Origin: Streptomyces atroolivaceus
Lineage (GTDB): Bacteria > Actinomycetota > Actinomycetes > Streptomycetales > Streptomycetaceae
Direction: 5' to 3'
DNA length: 64,000 nucleotides
Assembly: GCF_000717025.1 (NCBI RefSeq)
Contig: NZ_JNXG01000007.1
Span: 232,073 to 296,072, forward strand
A program made the position numbers and the translations under genes. Below are positions 42,864 to 53,844 of the stretch, piece by piece (position 1 is the first letter of the stretch; every line of letters starts with the position of its first letter). The notes beneath the pieces are model-generated. The model was given only the letters and a program-made list of their open reading frames with translations, was not told where the DNA came from and made no database searches.

Positions 42864-43523
42864 ATGCCGGAACCCACCTACCTCGCCGCGGTCCGGGAGT
42901 CCTACGACACCGTGGCCGCCGCCTACGCGGAACTCGTCAGAAGCCCTGCGGAGCTGGATCCGCTGTCCCGCGCGATGCTGGCCGCATTCGCCGAAGTGGT
43001 CCGGACGGCCGGACTCGGACCGGTCGCGGACCTGGGCTGCGGTCCCGGAAAGGTCACGGCGCACCTGGCGGACCTGGGGCTGTCCGTCCTCGGCGTCGAT
43101 CTGTCCCCGAAGATGATCGAGCTGGCCCGGCGGGCCCACCCCGATCTGGCGTTCGCCGTGGGCTCGATGACCGCCCCGCCGATCCGGGACGGCACGCTCG
43201 GCGGCATCCTGGCGTACTACTCGGCCCATCACACACCACCCGAGGTGTTGCCCGTCGTGTTCGCCGGATTCCGGCGCGCACTCGCACCCGGCGGTCACCT
43301 GATGATGGCGGGCCACGTGGGGGACGACGAGCTCCTGCTCCCGACACGGGCCTACGGAGGTCACCCCGTGTCCTACGAGTCCCACCTGGTGCGGCCCGAT
43401 CGCATCGTCGCCCTTATGGGCCGCGCCGGACTCGAGGTCACCTCACGTCTGCTGCAGGAGCCCGGCGAAGGAGCGAAGTGGGCCGTCGGCACATTCCTGG
43501 CCCGCAGGCCGGCAGGGCTGTGA
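42864..43523 (+). CDS. Class I SAM-dependent methyltransferase
   Basis: A 219-residue methyltransferase. Motif I is PVADLGCGPGKVTAHLADLG and is followed by the acidic LGVDLSPKMIELARR. The segment FAVGSMTAPPIRDGTLGGILAYYSAHHTPP matches the motif-II region of UbiE/YcgJ-type enzymes, and FRRALAPGGHLMMAGH the following strand. The ATG is at 42864. The substrate is unknown. Another methyltransferase lies 5 kb away with a different fold subtype. Confidence 0.88.
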   Translation: MPEPTYLAAVRESYDTVAAAYAELVRSPAELDPLSRAMLAAFAEVVRTAGLGPVADLGCGPGKVTAHLADLGLSVLGVDLSPKMIELARRAHPDLAFAVGSMTAPPIRDGTLGGILAYYSAHHTPPEVLPVVFAGFRRALAPGGHLMMAGHVGDDELLLPTRAYGGHPVSYESHLVRPDRIVALMGRAGLEVTSRLLQEPGEGAKWAVGTFLARRPAGL

Positions 43524-43641
43524 ACACGCACCGTTTCCGAGAGCGGTCGCCTCCACCACACGCGACGGGCCGGTGACCGCCGCGCTGTCCCGGCCGCACC
43601 CGGGGACGGGCCGGATCGGCTGCCCCGGAGCTCCCTGGGCG

Positions 43642-43713
43642 CGAACGGCAACCGGCGCCCCGCGCGGACACGAACCACGAACGGCAACCGGCGGCCCGCG
43701 CGGGCACGAACGC
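43642..43713 (+). repeat. 36-bp imperfect tandem repeat upstream of phzF
   Basis: Two copies of a 36-bp unit beginning CGAACGGCAACCGGCG (43642-43677 and 43678-43713) differ at four positions. It lies in the 275-bp space between the methyltransferase and phzF. It is too short for a CRISPR array and has no unique spacers. It may be a regulatory or slippage repeat. Confidence 0.75.
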
Positions 43714-43797
43714 GGCCACGGCCTCCCGCACACGCCGGGGCCGCGTATCCGGAATTGGCCTTGGACCGCTCGGACGGCCCTGCCTACGGTCGGCCTC

Positions 43798-44619
43798 ATG
43801 AAGATCCGCATCGTCGACGCGTTCACCGACCGCCCCTTCGCCGGCAACCCCGCCGGAGTCGTGCTCCTGGACTCCGGCACCTTCCCCGCGGCGGACCGCC
43901 TCCAGCTCGTGGCCTCCGAGGTCAACCTCCCGGAGACCGCCTTCGCCCACCCGCTGCCACCGGGCGGTGAGGCCGACTGGGCTCTGCGCTGGTTCACCCC
44001 GACCACCGAGGTCGACCTCTGCGGGCACGCGACACTCGCCACCGCCCATGTCCTGCGCACCACCGGAGCCGCGAGCGGCACGGTGCGCTACGCCACCCGG
44101 ATGGGCATCCTCCGCACCACCGCCCACGACGACGGCACCTGCACACTGGACTTCCCGACGGCGACGCCGACACCGGTGCCCGCTCCGCCCGGCCTGACGG
44201 ACGCACTGGGTGCGGCACCCCTCTCGCTGCACGACCCGGGCCAGCACCTCGGCGACCTCCTGGTGGAGATGGCCGACGAAGCCGCCGTACGCGCCCTGCG
44301 GCCGGACTTCCGCGCGCTCGCGGCCTGCACCCGGCAGGGCGTCATCGCCACTGCAGCGGCCGAGGACCCCACGAGCGGGTACGACTTCGTCTCGCGCAGC
44401 TTCTTCCCCGGGTTCGGCATCGACGAGGATCCGGTCACCGGCAGCGCCCACACCGCCCTGGCGCCCTTCTGGTCGGCAAGGCTGGGGCGCGACGACCTCG
44501 TCGGGCTCCAGGCCTCCGCCCGCTCGGGCCTGGTCCGTACGTCGCTGCGTGGCGAGCGCACACTGCTGACCGGAAGCGCCGTCACCGTGATCGACGGGGA
44601 GCTGCTCACCGGGCTCTGA
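43798..44619 (+). CDS. PhzF-family epimerase/isomerase-like protein
   Basis: A 273-residue PhzF-fold protein. It begins with the family start RIVDAFTDRPFAGNPAGVVLL, and continues through ASEVNLPETAFAHPL with the catalytic Glu in ETAF, WFTPTTEVDLCGHATLA, and the second-half match SRSFFPGFGIDEDPVTGSAHTALAPFW. Though the family name comes from phenazine synthesis, most members are housekeeping isomerases; there are no phenazine genes here. The ATG is at 43798. It converges on the CPBP gene, with 24 bp between. Confidence 0.9.
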   Translation: MKIRIVDAFTDRPFAGNPAGVVLLDSGTFPAADRLQLVASEVNLPETAFAHPLPPGGEADWALRWFTPTTEVDLCGHATLATAHVLRTTGAASGTVRYATRMGILRTTAHDDGTCTLDFPTATPTPVPAPPGLTDALGAAPLSLHDPGQHLGDLLVEMADEAAVRALRPDFRALAACTRQGVIATAAAEDPTSGYDFVSRSFFPGFGIDEDPVTGSAHTALAPFWSARLGRDDLVGLQASARSGLVRTSLRGERTLLTGSAVTVIDGELLTGL

Positions 44620-44643
44620 GAACGGCGGTGACGGGCCACCCGC

Positions 44644-45423
44644 TCACGGGGTGGGCAGCCAGCCCACCTTCCCCGCGAGCAGCGCATATCCGACGAACGC
44701 CCCGACGTCGAGGAGGGCGTGCGCGACGACCAGCGGCCCGACCCGCCCCCAGCGCCGGTACAGCAGCACGAAGACGACGCCCATGACCAGGTTGCCGACG
44801 AATCCGCCGATCCCCTGGTACAGGTGGTAGGAGCCGCGCAGCACGGAACTCGCCACCAGCGCGGCCATCGGCGTCCACCCCAACTGCCCGAGGCGGCGCA
44901 GGAGATAGCCGACGACGATGACTTCCTCCACCAGGGAGTTCTGCACCGCGGAGAGGATCAGTACGGGGAACTTCCACCACACGTCCGGCAACGACTCCGG
45001 GACCACCGTCAGGTTGAATCCCCCGGCCCGCGCAACCAGATAGAACGCCAGTCCCGCGCTGCCGATACCCGCCGCGACCAAGGTCCCCCGGCCCAGGTCC
45101 GTCCAGGGCCTGGTGCGGTCGAGACCGAGGGCCCGCAGGCCCGCCCCTTCGCGGATGAGCAGGTGAGCCACCAGGGCGACCGGCACCAGGGCCGTGGAGA
45201 TACCGAACAGCTGCCAGGCCAGGTCGAGCCACGGCCGCCCGGGGGCGTACGACCCGTTCAGTGTCGCCGCCTGGTCCTTGAGACCCCCCGGTTTCGTCAG
45301 CGACCCGATGAAGCTGATCAGCGCGGAGACCCCGCTGGCCCCGAGCGAGAGAGCCAGCACGAGCAGCGTCTCCGACCGGAGGGTCCGCCGGGACACCTCC
45401 TCGTGCGGAATGGAATCAGCCAC
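44644..45423 (-). CDS. CPBP family intramembrane metalloprotease-like protein
   Basis: A 259-residue membrane protein. GTG at 45421-45423 has GGAGG eight bases upstream. After a first helix (LVLALSLGASGVSALISF) the CPBP core is VQNSLVEEVIVVGYLLRRLG (paired Glu of motif 1), then HLYQGIGGFVGNLVMGVVFVLLYR (motif 2 His) and PLVVAHALLDVGAFVGYALL (motif 3 His). All metal or catalytic residues are present. The family includes CAAX-type proteases and bacteriocin immunity proteins. It is downstream of the glutamate-cysteine ligase-like gene (92 bp). Confidence 0.88.
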   Translation of the reverse strand: MADSIPHEEVSRRTLRSETLLVLALSLGASGVSALISFIGSLTKPGGLKDQAATLNGSYAPGRPWLDLAWQLFGISTALVPVALVAHLLIREGAGLRALGLDRTRPWTDLGRGTLVAAGIGSAGLAFYLVARAGGFNLTVVPESLPDVWWKFPVLILSAVQNSLVEEVIVVGYLLRRLGQLGWTPMAALVASSVLRGSYHLYQGIGGFVGNLVMGVVFVLLYRRWGRVGPLVVAHALLDVGAFVGYALLAGKVGWLPTP

Positions 45424-45515
45424 GCGCCCCGCCTCCACCTGTACCCCTGCCGTCAGCCATGCGTCGTCATAGCTTGCCCGACGGGGTCGCGGCGGCGGGA
45501 CACCGGGCGTCCTCC

Positions 45516-47021
45516 TCAGGGAGCGGGAAAGCCCACGGGCCAGGTGTGCACCGGCTCCCCCACCTGCATCAGCTCGCCGTAGCGCCGGGTGGTGGCTGCC
45601 AGTGCCCCTTCCCGTGCGAGGCCGGCCTCCAGCGCACGGTGGTACGTGTCGACCTGCCAGGAGGCGCCGTTCACACGGAGCCTGCAGCGCTCCTCGATGA
45701 CGCCGAGGTAGCGGTCGCGGTCCGAGGGCTCGATGTTCCAGGCGTCGAGTCCGGCGGCCGCGAGCGGCAGCAGTTCGTCCCGGACCAGCTTGACGGCAGG
45801 CACCTTCGCCACTCCGCCGGAGCGTCCCGGGCGCGGCCAGAGCAGCTCGGCCTCGATCCCGTGGCGGCAGGCGGCGTCGAAGTTCTCGGCCGCCGCCTCG
45901 AAGGGCAGCTTGGTCCACACCGGCCGGGACTCGTCCGCAAGGGCCCGCACCAGCCCGTAGTAGAAGGCGGCGTTGGCGATCACGTCGACGACCGTGGGCC
46001 CGGCCGGCAGGACCCGGTTCTCCACCCGCAGGTGGGGGACGCCGCCCGCCAGCCCGTAGACCGGTCGGTTCCACCGGTAGACCGTGCCGTTGTGCAGGAC
46101 GAGTTCTGCCAGCGCCGGTACACCGCCCTCGTCGAGGACCCGCAGCGGGTCCTCCTCGTCGCAGATCGGCAGCAGGGGCGGGTAGTAGCGCACGTTCTCC
46201 TCGAAGAGCTCGTACGCCGAGCCGATCCAGCGCTCCCCGAACCAGGTCCTGGGACGCACCCCCTGATTCCGTAGTTCGGGAGGCCGCACATCCGTGGCCT
46301 GCTGGAACAGCGGCGGCCTCGACTCACGCCACAGCTCCTTGCCGAAGAGGAAGGGGGAGTTCGCGCCGAGGGCGATCTGCACGGACGCGATGGCCTGGGC
46401 CGCGTTCCAGACGTCCGCGAACCGCTCCGGCGTCACCTGCAGATGCAGCTGGACCGAGGTGCACGCGGACTCCGGGGCGATCGAAGCAGAGGTCGAGACC
46501 AACCGCTCGACACCTTCGATATCAAGGACGAATTCCTCGCCGCGCGCGGCGACCATTTGGTCGTTGAGGAGCGTGTAACGGTCGACGTCCGACAGGTTCG
46601 CCGAAACCACGTCGTCCCGTCCCAGCGTCGGCAGGATGCCGATCATCACGATCCCGGCGTCGACCTCCACGGCCTTCCGGTGGGCATAGGCGAGCCCTGT
46701 ACGCAACTCCTCGGCCAGCTGATCGAATACCCGGCCGCTCAGCCGGTGGGGGAGAATATTTACTTCCAGGTTGAACATCCCTAGTTCCGTCTGAAAATCC
46801 CGGCTGGCGATGCGCTGGAGCACCTCTGCATTCCGCATCCTCGGCATGCCGTCCGAACCCGCGAGATTCAGCTCGATCTCCAGCCCCATCAGATTCCTGG
46901 GCCGATCGAACCTCCCCTCCGACAGGAGCCTCTCCAGACCCGTCAGGCACTGGGTGAGCTTCTCGCGGTACGCCTGCCGACCGGACAGGGCAAAGGCGTC
47001 CGCCACGACCTTCTCGCCCAT
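45516..47021 (-). CDS. Glutamate-cysteine ligase-family protein (GCS2-like)
   Basis: A 501-residue ATP-grasp-like glutamate ligase family protein. The conserved segment MGLEIELNLAGSDGMPRMRN, followed by LGMFNLEVNILPHRL, holds the metal/Glu-binding acidic residues. Later blocks are SVQLHLQVTPERFADVWNAA and LRNQGVRPRTWFGERWIGSA, HLRVENRVLPAGPTVVDVIA and AAENFDAACRHGIEAEL. GGAGGG lies eight bases before the ATG at 47019-47021. Such proteins are common in actinobacteria, where glutathione is usually replaced by mycothiol; whether it makes a gamma-glutamyl compound is not known. Confidence 0.84.
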   Translation of the reverse strand: MGEKVVADAFALSGRQAYREKLTQCLTGLERLLSEGRFDRPRNLMGLEIELNLAGSDGMPRMRNAEVLQRIASRDFQTELGMFNLEVNILPHRLSGRVFDQLAEELRTGLAYAHRKAVEVDAGIVMIGILPTLGRDDVVSANLSDVDRYTLLNDQMVAARGEEFVLDIEGVERLVSTSASIAPESACTSVQLHLQVTPERFADVWNAAQAIASVQIALGANSPFLFGKELWRESRPPLFQQATDVRPPELRNQGVRPRTWFGERWIGSAYELFEENVRYYPPLLPICDEEDPLRVLDEGGVPALAELVLHNGTVYRWNRPVYGLAGGVPHLRVENRVLPAGPTVVDVIANAAFYYGLVRALADESRPVWTKLPFEAAAENFDAACRHGIEAELLWPRPGRSGGVAKVPAVKLVRDELLPLAAAGLDAWNIEPSDRDRYLGVIEERCRLRVNGASWQVDTYHRALEAGLAREGALAATTRRYGELMQVGEPVHTWPVGFPAP

Positions 47022-47512
47022 CGAAGGGTCCCTCCTCGAGTGGGCGGCCCGCGGCACAGGCCGCTCGTATCACGATCGATAATGCCCCGACGAGATGATC
47101 CGTAACGCCCCCACGCCCCACCGGCACCCAGTAGTCTGGTGACTGGCGCCGGAGGCACATTCCGAAGGCATGAGGCATATGCAGTTTGCGTGATCGAGTC
47201 GCACGGCGGAAACACCGATGAGTTTCAGCCTACCGCCACATCGGGAAAGTACCTGGCGACAGAGGCCGGAAGCGGCCCGGATCCGCAGAAACCGCGCAAT
47301 TCAAAGGCTCAAAGACGCCTTGCGGGCAATACGCGGAACAGGTAGCCGAAACATCGTGTGAACATTTGTCGTATAAACTCTGCGAACGAGGCAGAGAGTT
47401 GACGCACCGGCCCGTCCGCCCGTCACCGGCCTTCCTCTGGCCCCGCACGCCGACAGCGCCGTCTGCACCCGCCCACGCATCACCGTGTCTCCGAAGTGAG
47501 AGGCGACCCACT
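47022..47512. other. Intergenic region with promoter-like AT-rich DNA
   Basis: About 490 bases upstream of the next gene. A lower-GC patch at 47340-47390 includes TTGTCGTATAAACTC, a possible -10-like element, before the start at 47513. A short frame at 47190-47345 reads from a GTG (VIESHGGNTDEFQ...) to TAG and has codon use unlike its neighbours and no ribosome binding site; it is probably not a gene. No RNA gene or repeat is visible. Confidence 0.5.
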
Positions 47513-48127
47513 ATGCCGCTGCATGTTTCCCCGGCCCCAGCGCCCGCACTGCGCAGCGTTCTCGCGGCACTCGGTTCTCCCACCGCAGTCCGCGAGGCCC
47601 ATACGCCCGCTCTCCGGTCCGTCCAGGGACCGCTGAGCCCCGAACTTCCGCTTCCCGTTCACGTACTGGACCGGATCGTTCCGAACGAGGCAGCACCGCG
47701 CACCCGCCTCGCCGGCTGGCGTTTCCTCATCCGCAGCGGTGAGCGTGCCGTCGCCGCCGCGGACACCATGCTCACCGCCGATGGCTGGACCTTCTCGCAC
47801 TTCTTCGAGGGGCCCTACATCGTCTCCACCGAACTCGCCGTACGCCAGGCCGAGTCGACCACCACGCAGTACCAGCCGCGCCTGCTGTCGATACCCGAGC
47901 TGTACATGCTCACGCTGTGGCTGCACCACGACATCGCGGCCGACGCCGGCGGCGGCGCACTCGCACCGACCGACGTACTGGTACCCCTGGCGCCCGCACC
48001 TCCGGGCATCACGGCCTACCGCCCGCACCGGGTCGCGGAGCTCCTCCCGGTCATGACACTGCGTATCACCCCGGCCCCTCTTCCGGACCTTCCCGAGCTC
48101 CCCGGCCTCCTCGGGTCGCCCGCCTGA
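47513..48127 (+). CDS. Conserved Streptomyces protein of unknown function
   Basis: A 204-residue protein. Recognisable segments are RTRLAGWRFLIRSGERAVAA, ADGWTFSHFFEGPYIVSTE and YQPRLLSIPELYMLTLWLHH, with a Pro-rich C terminus LPDLPELPGLLGSPA. No catalytic motif, signal peptide or transmembrane helix. Homologues are common in Streptomyces without known function. GAGAGG is about 10 bases before the ATG. Confidence 0.72.
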   Translation: MPLHVSPAPAPALRSVLAALGSPTAVREAHTPALRSVQGPLSPELPLPVHVLDRIVPNEAAPRTRLAGWRFLIRSGERAVAAADTMLTADGWTFSHFFEGPYIVSTELAVRQAESTTTQYQPRLLSIPELYMLTLWLHHDIAADAGGGALAPTDVLVPLAPAPPGITAYRPHRVAELLPVMTLRITPAPLPDLPELPGLLGSPA

Positions 48128-48258
48128 CCCTCCTTCCTCACGCGCCCCTGCCGACACGATGACACCGTTGGTGATCTCCGGGCCTGTACGTGCCGTCGGC
48201 CTTCATGACCCGTTGTGGTCGTGGAGGCCGACGTTGTGCTCGGGGAGGGTGTCGTTGC

Positions 48259-48471
48259 ACGCCGGAAAGGTCTTCGAGGTTCCGGAGGAGACGGCCCCGG
48301 CCGACTCGGTGCCCACCGAGTTCAAGGGCCGCCGATCGCCGGGAGGCCGGGGCTCAGCTCCTGGACCGGGTGCTTGAGGCCGCTGCGGAGCACGGTCTGC
48401 TCGAATCCGGTGGCCGTGCGCGCAAGGATTCCACGGCCGCCGGATCGCCCTCCGCCCGCAAGCAGCGATGA
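48259..48471 (+). pseudogene. Transposase remnant (IS1182-like)
   Basis: Fragments in two frames. One frame reads GKVFEVPEETA, resembling the N-terminal VPEETARVARAAF of IS1182/DDE transposases. Another (from about 48329) reads ADRREAGAQLLDRVLEAAAE then HGLLESGGRARKDST, where RARKDST corresponds to the RTDST motif before the catalytic region. Internal sequence is missing and a frame change separates the parts, so it is a decayed insertion-sequence scar without inverted repeats that I can find. The frame ends at TGA (48469-48471). Confidence 0.5.
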
Positions 48472-48534
48472 GGAGATCCAGCAGAACGCGCGGGTCCGGG
48501 CAGCCTGCTGCCCGGACCCGCGCGGATCGGACCG

Positions 48535-49281
48535 TCAGCGGCCCATCAGCGCGAAGACCCCCCAGCCGAGGTACTCACGCTGGTACCGCGTGTAGAGGGC
48601 GGGATCGGTGGTGAGCTCGGCCCGCACCTCTCCGGCCAGCTCGTCGTCGGGATTACCGTCGAGCCAGCGGCGGAGGTTGAGCCACTGTGCCGCCCGGTAC
48701 CGGTCCCAGCTGTCCTGGGATGCCAGCACCATTTCCACGACGTCGTACCCGAGATCACCGAACTGCTCGATCAGCTCCGGCAGTACGAGGAAGTCGTCCT
48801 TGCTGCCGGCGAAGCAGGCCTGGGCGGTTTCCTGGTCCGGCACTTCCCGGCGCCAGTACGGCTCGCCGATCAGCATCAGGCCGCCGGGGCGGAGACTCTT
48901 GCCCAGCAGCTCAACGGTGCCGGCCACGCCGCCCCCGATCCAGGTGGCGCCGACGCACGCGGCGAGATCGACCGGCTCGTCCGCGACGAAGCCGGAGGCG
49001 TCGCCGTGCACGAAGGTGACCCGGTCGGCGACGCCGAGTTCAGCTGCGCGGGCGCGGGCCTTCTCGGTGAACACCGTGCTGATGTCTATTCCGGTCCCGG
49101 TGACACCGTGGTCACGGGCCCAGGTGCACAGCATCTCGCCCGATCCGCTGGCGAGGTCGAGCACGCGCGTCCCGGAAGCCAGGTGCAGTGCCTGGCCCAG
49201 GGCGGCGAGCTTGCCAGGGGTGATCGGGTTGTGGACGCGGTGGCTACTTTCGCGAATGGTGAAGATGCGTGGAAGATCCAC
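48535..49281 (-). CDS. SAM-dependent methyltransferase
   Basis: A 248-residue class I methyltransferase. It contains VLDLASGSGEMLCTWARDHG (motif I), TGIDISTVFTEKARARAAEL (acidic loop), VTFVHGDASGFVADE (motif II region) and GKSLRPGGLMLIGEPYWRRE. It resembles cyclopropane-fatty-acid/UbiE-type enzymes. GTG at 49279-49281 has AAGGA within ten bases upstream. No partner genes are evident; the gene is isolated between the transposase remnant and DUF5999. Confidence 0.86.
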   Translation of the reverse strand: MDLPRIFTIRESSHRVHNPITPGKLAALGQALHLASGTRVLDLASGSGEMLCTWARDHGVTGTGIDISTVFTEKARARAAELGVADRVTFVHGDASGFVADEPVDLAACVGATWIGGGVAGTVELLGKSLRPGGLMLIGEPYWRREVPDQETAQACFAGSKDDFLVLPELIEQFGDLGYDVVEMVLASQDSWDRYRAAQWLNLRRWLDGNPDDELAGEVRAELTTDPALYTRYQREYLGWGVFALMGR

Positions 49282-49888
49282 GAGAGGGGTTCCTTCGGTT
49301 TGATGAGGTCACGGCCTTTGCGGGGGACAGCCGACCGGAGTCGGCAGTCGTTGCTTCGACCGTCATCAAATACACCTCGTCCGTACGCGGGGATCTTGAA
49401 CCCGGTCAATATAAGCCTTCCCGGCTGACGCCTCCACCGGCTTCGTCGGCCCTTCGAGTGGGGCGTGTGAAGGTGACCGTGGGATCGACATCTCGTCAGG
49501 CAGCAAGTCCGTAGCCGTCGGTGCGGATGTCGCGGAAGGAGCTCGACGTCTCGACGTCGGTGTTCACGACCACAACCGCTCATGAGGACCGGCTCACGGG
49601 CCGGCCCAGAAGTCTGCCGGCCGTGTCACACGACCGGCGGGAGCGCGTCCTTACCCGTCCGGACTAGTCCGGTCAGGTCACCCCGAACCATCCGAACGGA
49701 CAGTGCAGTTGGATTGAACCGTCCGGCCGGGTGATGCGTCATGGGAGGAGAACAGCAGCTGCCGCGAAATCCCTGCGGAGAGACGCCCGTAGGGCAACAC
49801 TGGGACCGGACCGACTGATACGGGGGCGGCCATGAACACATCGTCCAGCCGCAGGACACTCGAATCGACGCAGCGAAAGAACCCACCC
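49282..49888. other. Gene-free stretch with one palindrome
   Basis: About 600 bases upstream of the DUF5999 and methyltransferase genes. It contains the palindrome CCGGACTAGTCCGG (near 49660) and a few short frames, such as MGGEQQLPRNPCGETPVGQH from about 49740, without ribosome binding sites. I see no gene, tRNA or repeat that I can support. Confidence 0.55.
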
Positions 49889-50095
49889 ATGTGCCAGCAC
49901 CAGCCACTCTGCCCGACCGCCGACTCCAACGACCGGGAAGCCGCTCGCCTGACGGCACACCACCCGGAACAGGGCTGGAGTCTGCTGTGCAACGGCGTCC
50001 TGCTCTTCGAGGACACCGGTGAGCTGCTTCCGGACGGGCAGATCATCGCCCCTCACCGCCCGTTGAAGAGCGGCCAGGTGGTGGAAGCCGCCTGA
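49889..50095 (+). CDS. DUF5999 family protein
   Basis: A 68-residue small conserved actinobacterial protein. It begins MCQHQPLCPTADSNDREAAR, and continues HPEQGWSLLCNGVLLFEDTGELLPDG. The pattern is diagnostic for DUF5999, a family of unknown function. The Cys residues (C2, C8, C38-region) could bind metal. The start is the ATG before MCQHQP, as in the family; a longer frame exists upstream. It converges on gcvP with a bidirectional hairpin between. Confidence 0.85.
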   Translation: MCQHQPLCPTADSNDREAARLTAHHPEQGWSLLCNGVLLFEDTGELLPDGQIIAPHRPLKSGQVVEAA

Positions 50096-50114
50096 CCGCG
50101 GCAGACGGAACACG

Positions 50115-50147
50115 GGGGCCGGCCGGAGAGAACTCCGCACCGGCCCC
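50115..50147. terminator. Bidirectional terminator between DUF5999 and gcvP
   Basis: An 8-bp stem GGGGCCGG / CCGGCCCC in the 70-bp gap between convergent genes. The flanking ACACG...CGTGT could extend the pairing at a distance. It probably serves both genes. Confidence 0.65.
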
Positions 50148-50164
50148 GACGCGTGTCCGCGTGC

Positions 50165-53050
<2,886 letters not shown>

Positions 53051-53114
53051 GGTGGAGGCCTCCTGGTCTGTCACGACCTGCGAGGGGCGCCACGGCGTGG
53101 CTGCCCGAACGGCC

Positions 53115-53340
53115 TCCCCATCTGTCATCTCGACCTGAGAGCTTCACCGGCACGCCCTGGGGCATACCGGCTTTCACCGTCGGTGAGGACGGCGTCCGTG
53201 GCGGCACGTGCCGTACGGATTCCGCCCTGCTTTCCAGAGTGACCTCGTCCGTGCGGTACGGGGGCCTGAGAGATTCCGGGGAGGAGTTGCTCCTTCGGCG
53301 CCTCCGAATCGCTCCGGAGGACTCTCCCGCACAGGGTCAG
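53115..53340 (-). promoter_or_regulatory. Tandem glycine riboswitch upstream of gcvP
   Basis: Reading the minus strand: the first aptamer contains GGAGAGT..., GCCGAAGGAGCAACTCC and the conserved AATCTCTCAGG, then CACTCTGGAAAGC; the second contains CACCGACGGTGAAAGCC, GGTGAAGCTCTCAGG and a GATGACAGATGGGGAGG end. These are the signature parts of tandem glycine aptamers, in the right order and spacing. The 5' end near 53340 and the 3' end near 53115 are estimates. It should raise gcvP expression when glycine is high. Confidence 0.92.
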
Positions 53341-53472
53341 CAGCCATGTTCCAGCCTACCAGCGGGGCCGGCGCGGGCCGTCTCGAGTGGCCGACGACCC
53401 GGATCTGGCCTTTCGTAGTGCCTGTGGAGCAGCCGCGACCACCTGATGCTGTTGTGACCAGTGGGAGGCACC

Positions 53473-53844
53473 GTGCAGACCGACATCGATCCGCGCAGCC
53501 TGATCGGCCGCAAGGCCTTCGACCGTCGAGGTGCCAAGATCGGAACGGTGGACGAGGTCTATCTCGACGACGCCACCGGGGTGCCCGAGTGGGCCGCCGT
53601 GCGGACCGGTCTCTTCACCAGGGACGCTTTCGTCCCGCTGGAGCCGAGCGAATTCGTCGACGGCTCGCTCAGGATCCCCTTCGACCGTGCCCTGATCAAG
53701 GACGCGCCCGACTTCGGTGTGGGCCGCCATCTGTCTCCCGAACAGGAACTGCAGCTCTACCGCCATTACGGTCTGGACTCGTCCCCCTCCCCCGGGCCAG
53801 GCCCCGACAGGGACTTCGGCAGGCTCGCCGGCCACGAGGAGTAA
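53473..53844 (+). CDS. PRC-barrel domain protein
   Basis: A 123-residue protein. GTG at 53473 follows GGGAGG by four bases. It begins VQTDIDPRSLIGRKAFDRRG, then GTVDEVYLDDATGVPEWAAV and ends LSPEQELQLYRHYGLDSSPSPG. This is a PRC-barrel with a short C-terminal tail, as in small stress or RNA-related proteins of actinobacteria. The 3' end overlaps the convergent DNA polymerase IV gene by 79 bp. Function unknown. Confidence 0.88.
   Translation: MQTDIDPRSLIGRKAFDRRGAKIGTVDEVYLDDATGVPEWAAVRTGLFTRDAFVPLEPSEFVDGSLRIPFDRALIKDAPDFGVGRHLSPEQELQLYRHYGLDSSPSPGPGPDRDFGRLAGHEE

Noticed and set aside
43642..43713. CRISPR-like array
   Set aside because: Only two adjacent copies with no spacers and no cas genes in the window.
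43798..44619. Phenazine biosynthesis gene
   Set aside because: PhzF-family proteins are widespread; no other phz gene is present.
47190..47345. Small gene of about 51 codons starting at GTG
   Set aside because: No ribosome binding site, codon use unlike neighbours, and no recognisable domain; listed only as part of an intergenic region.
49660..49680. Attachment site or integration scar at the CCGGACTAGTCCGG palindrome
   Set aside because: No integrase, tRNA gene or second copy is seen in the window.
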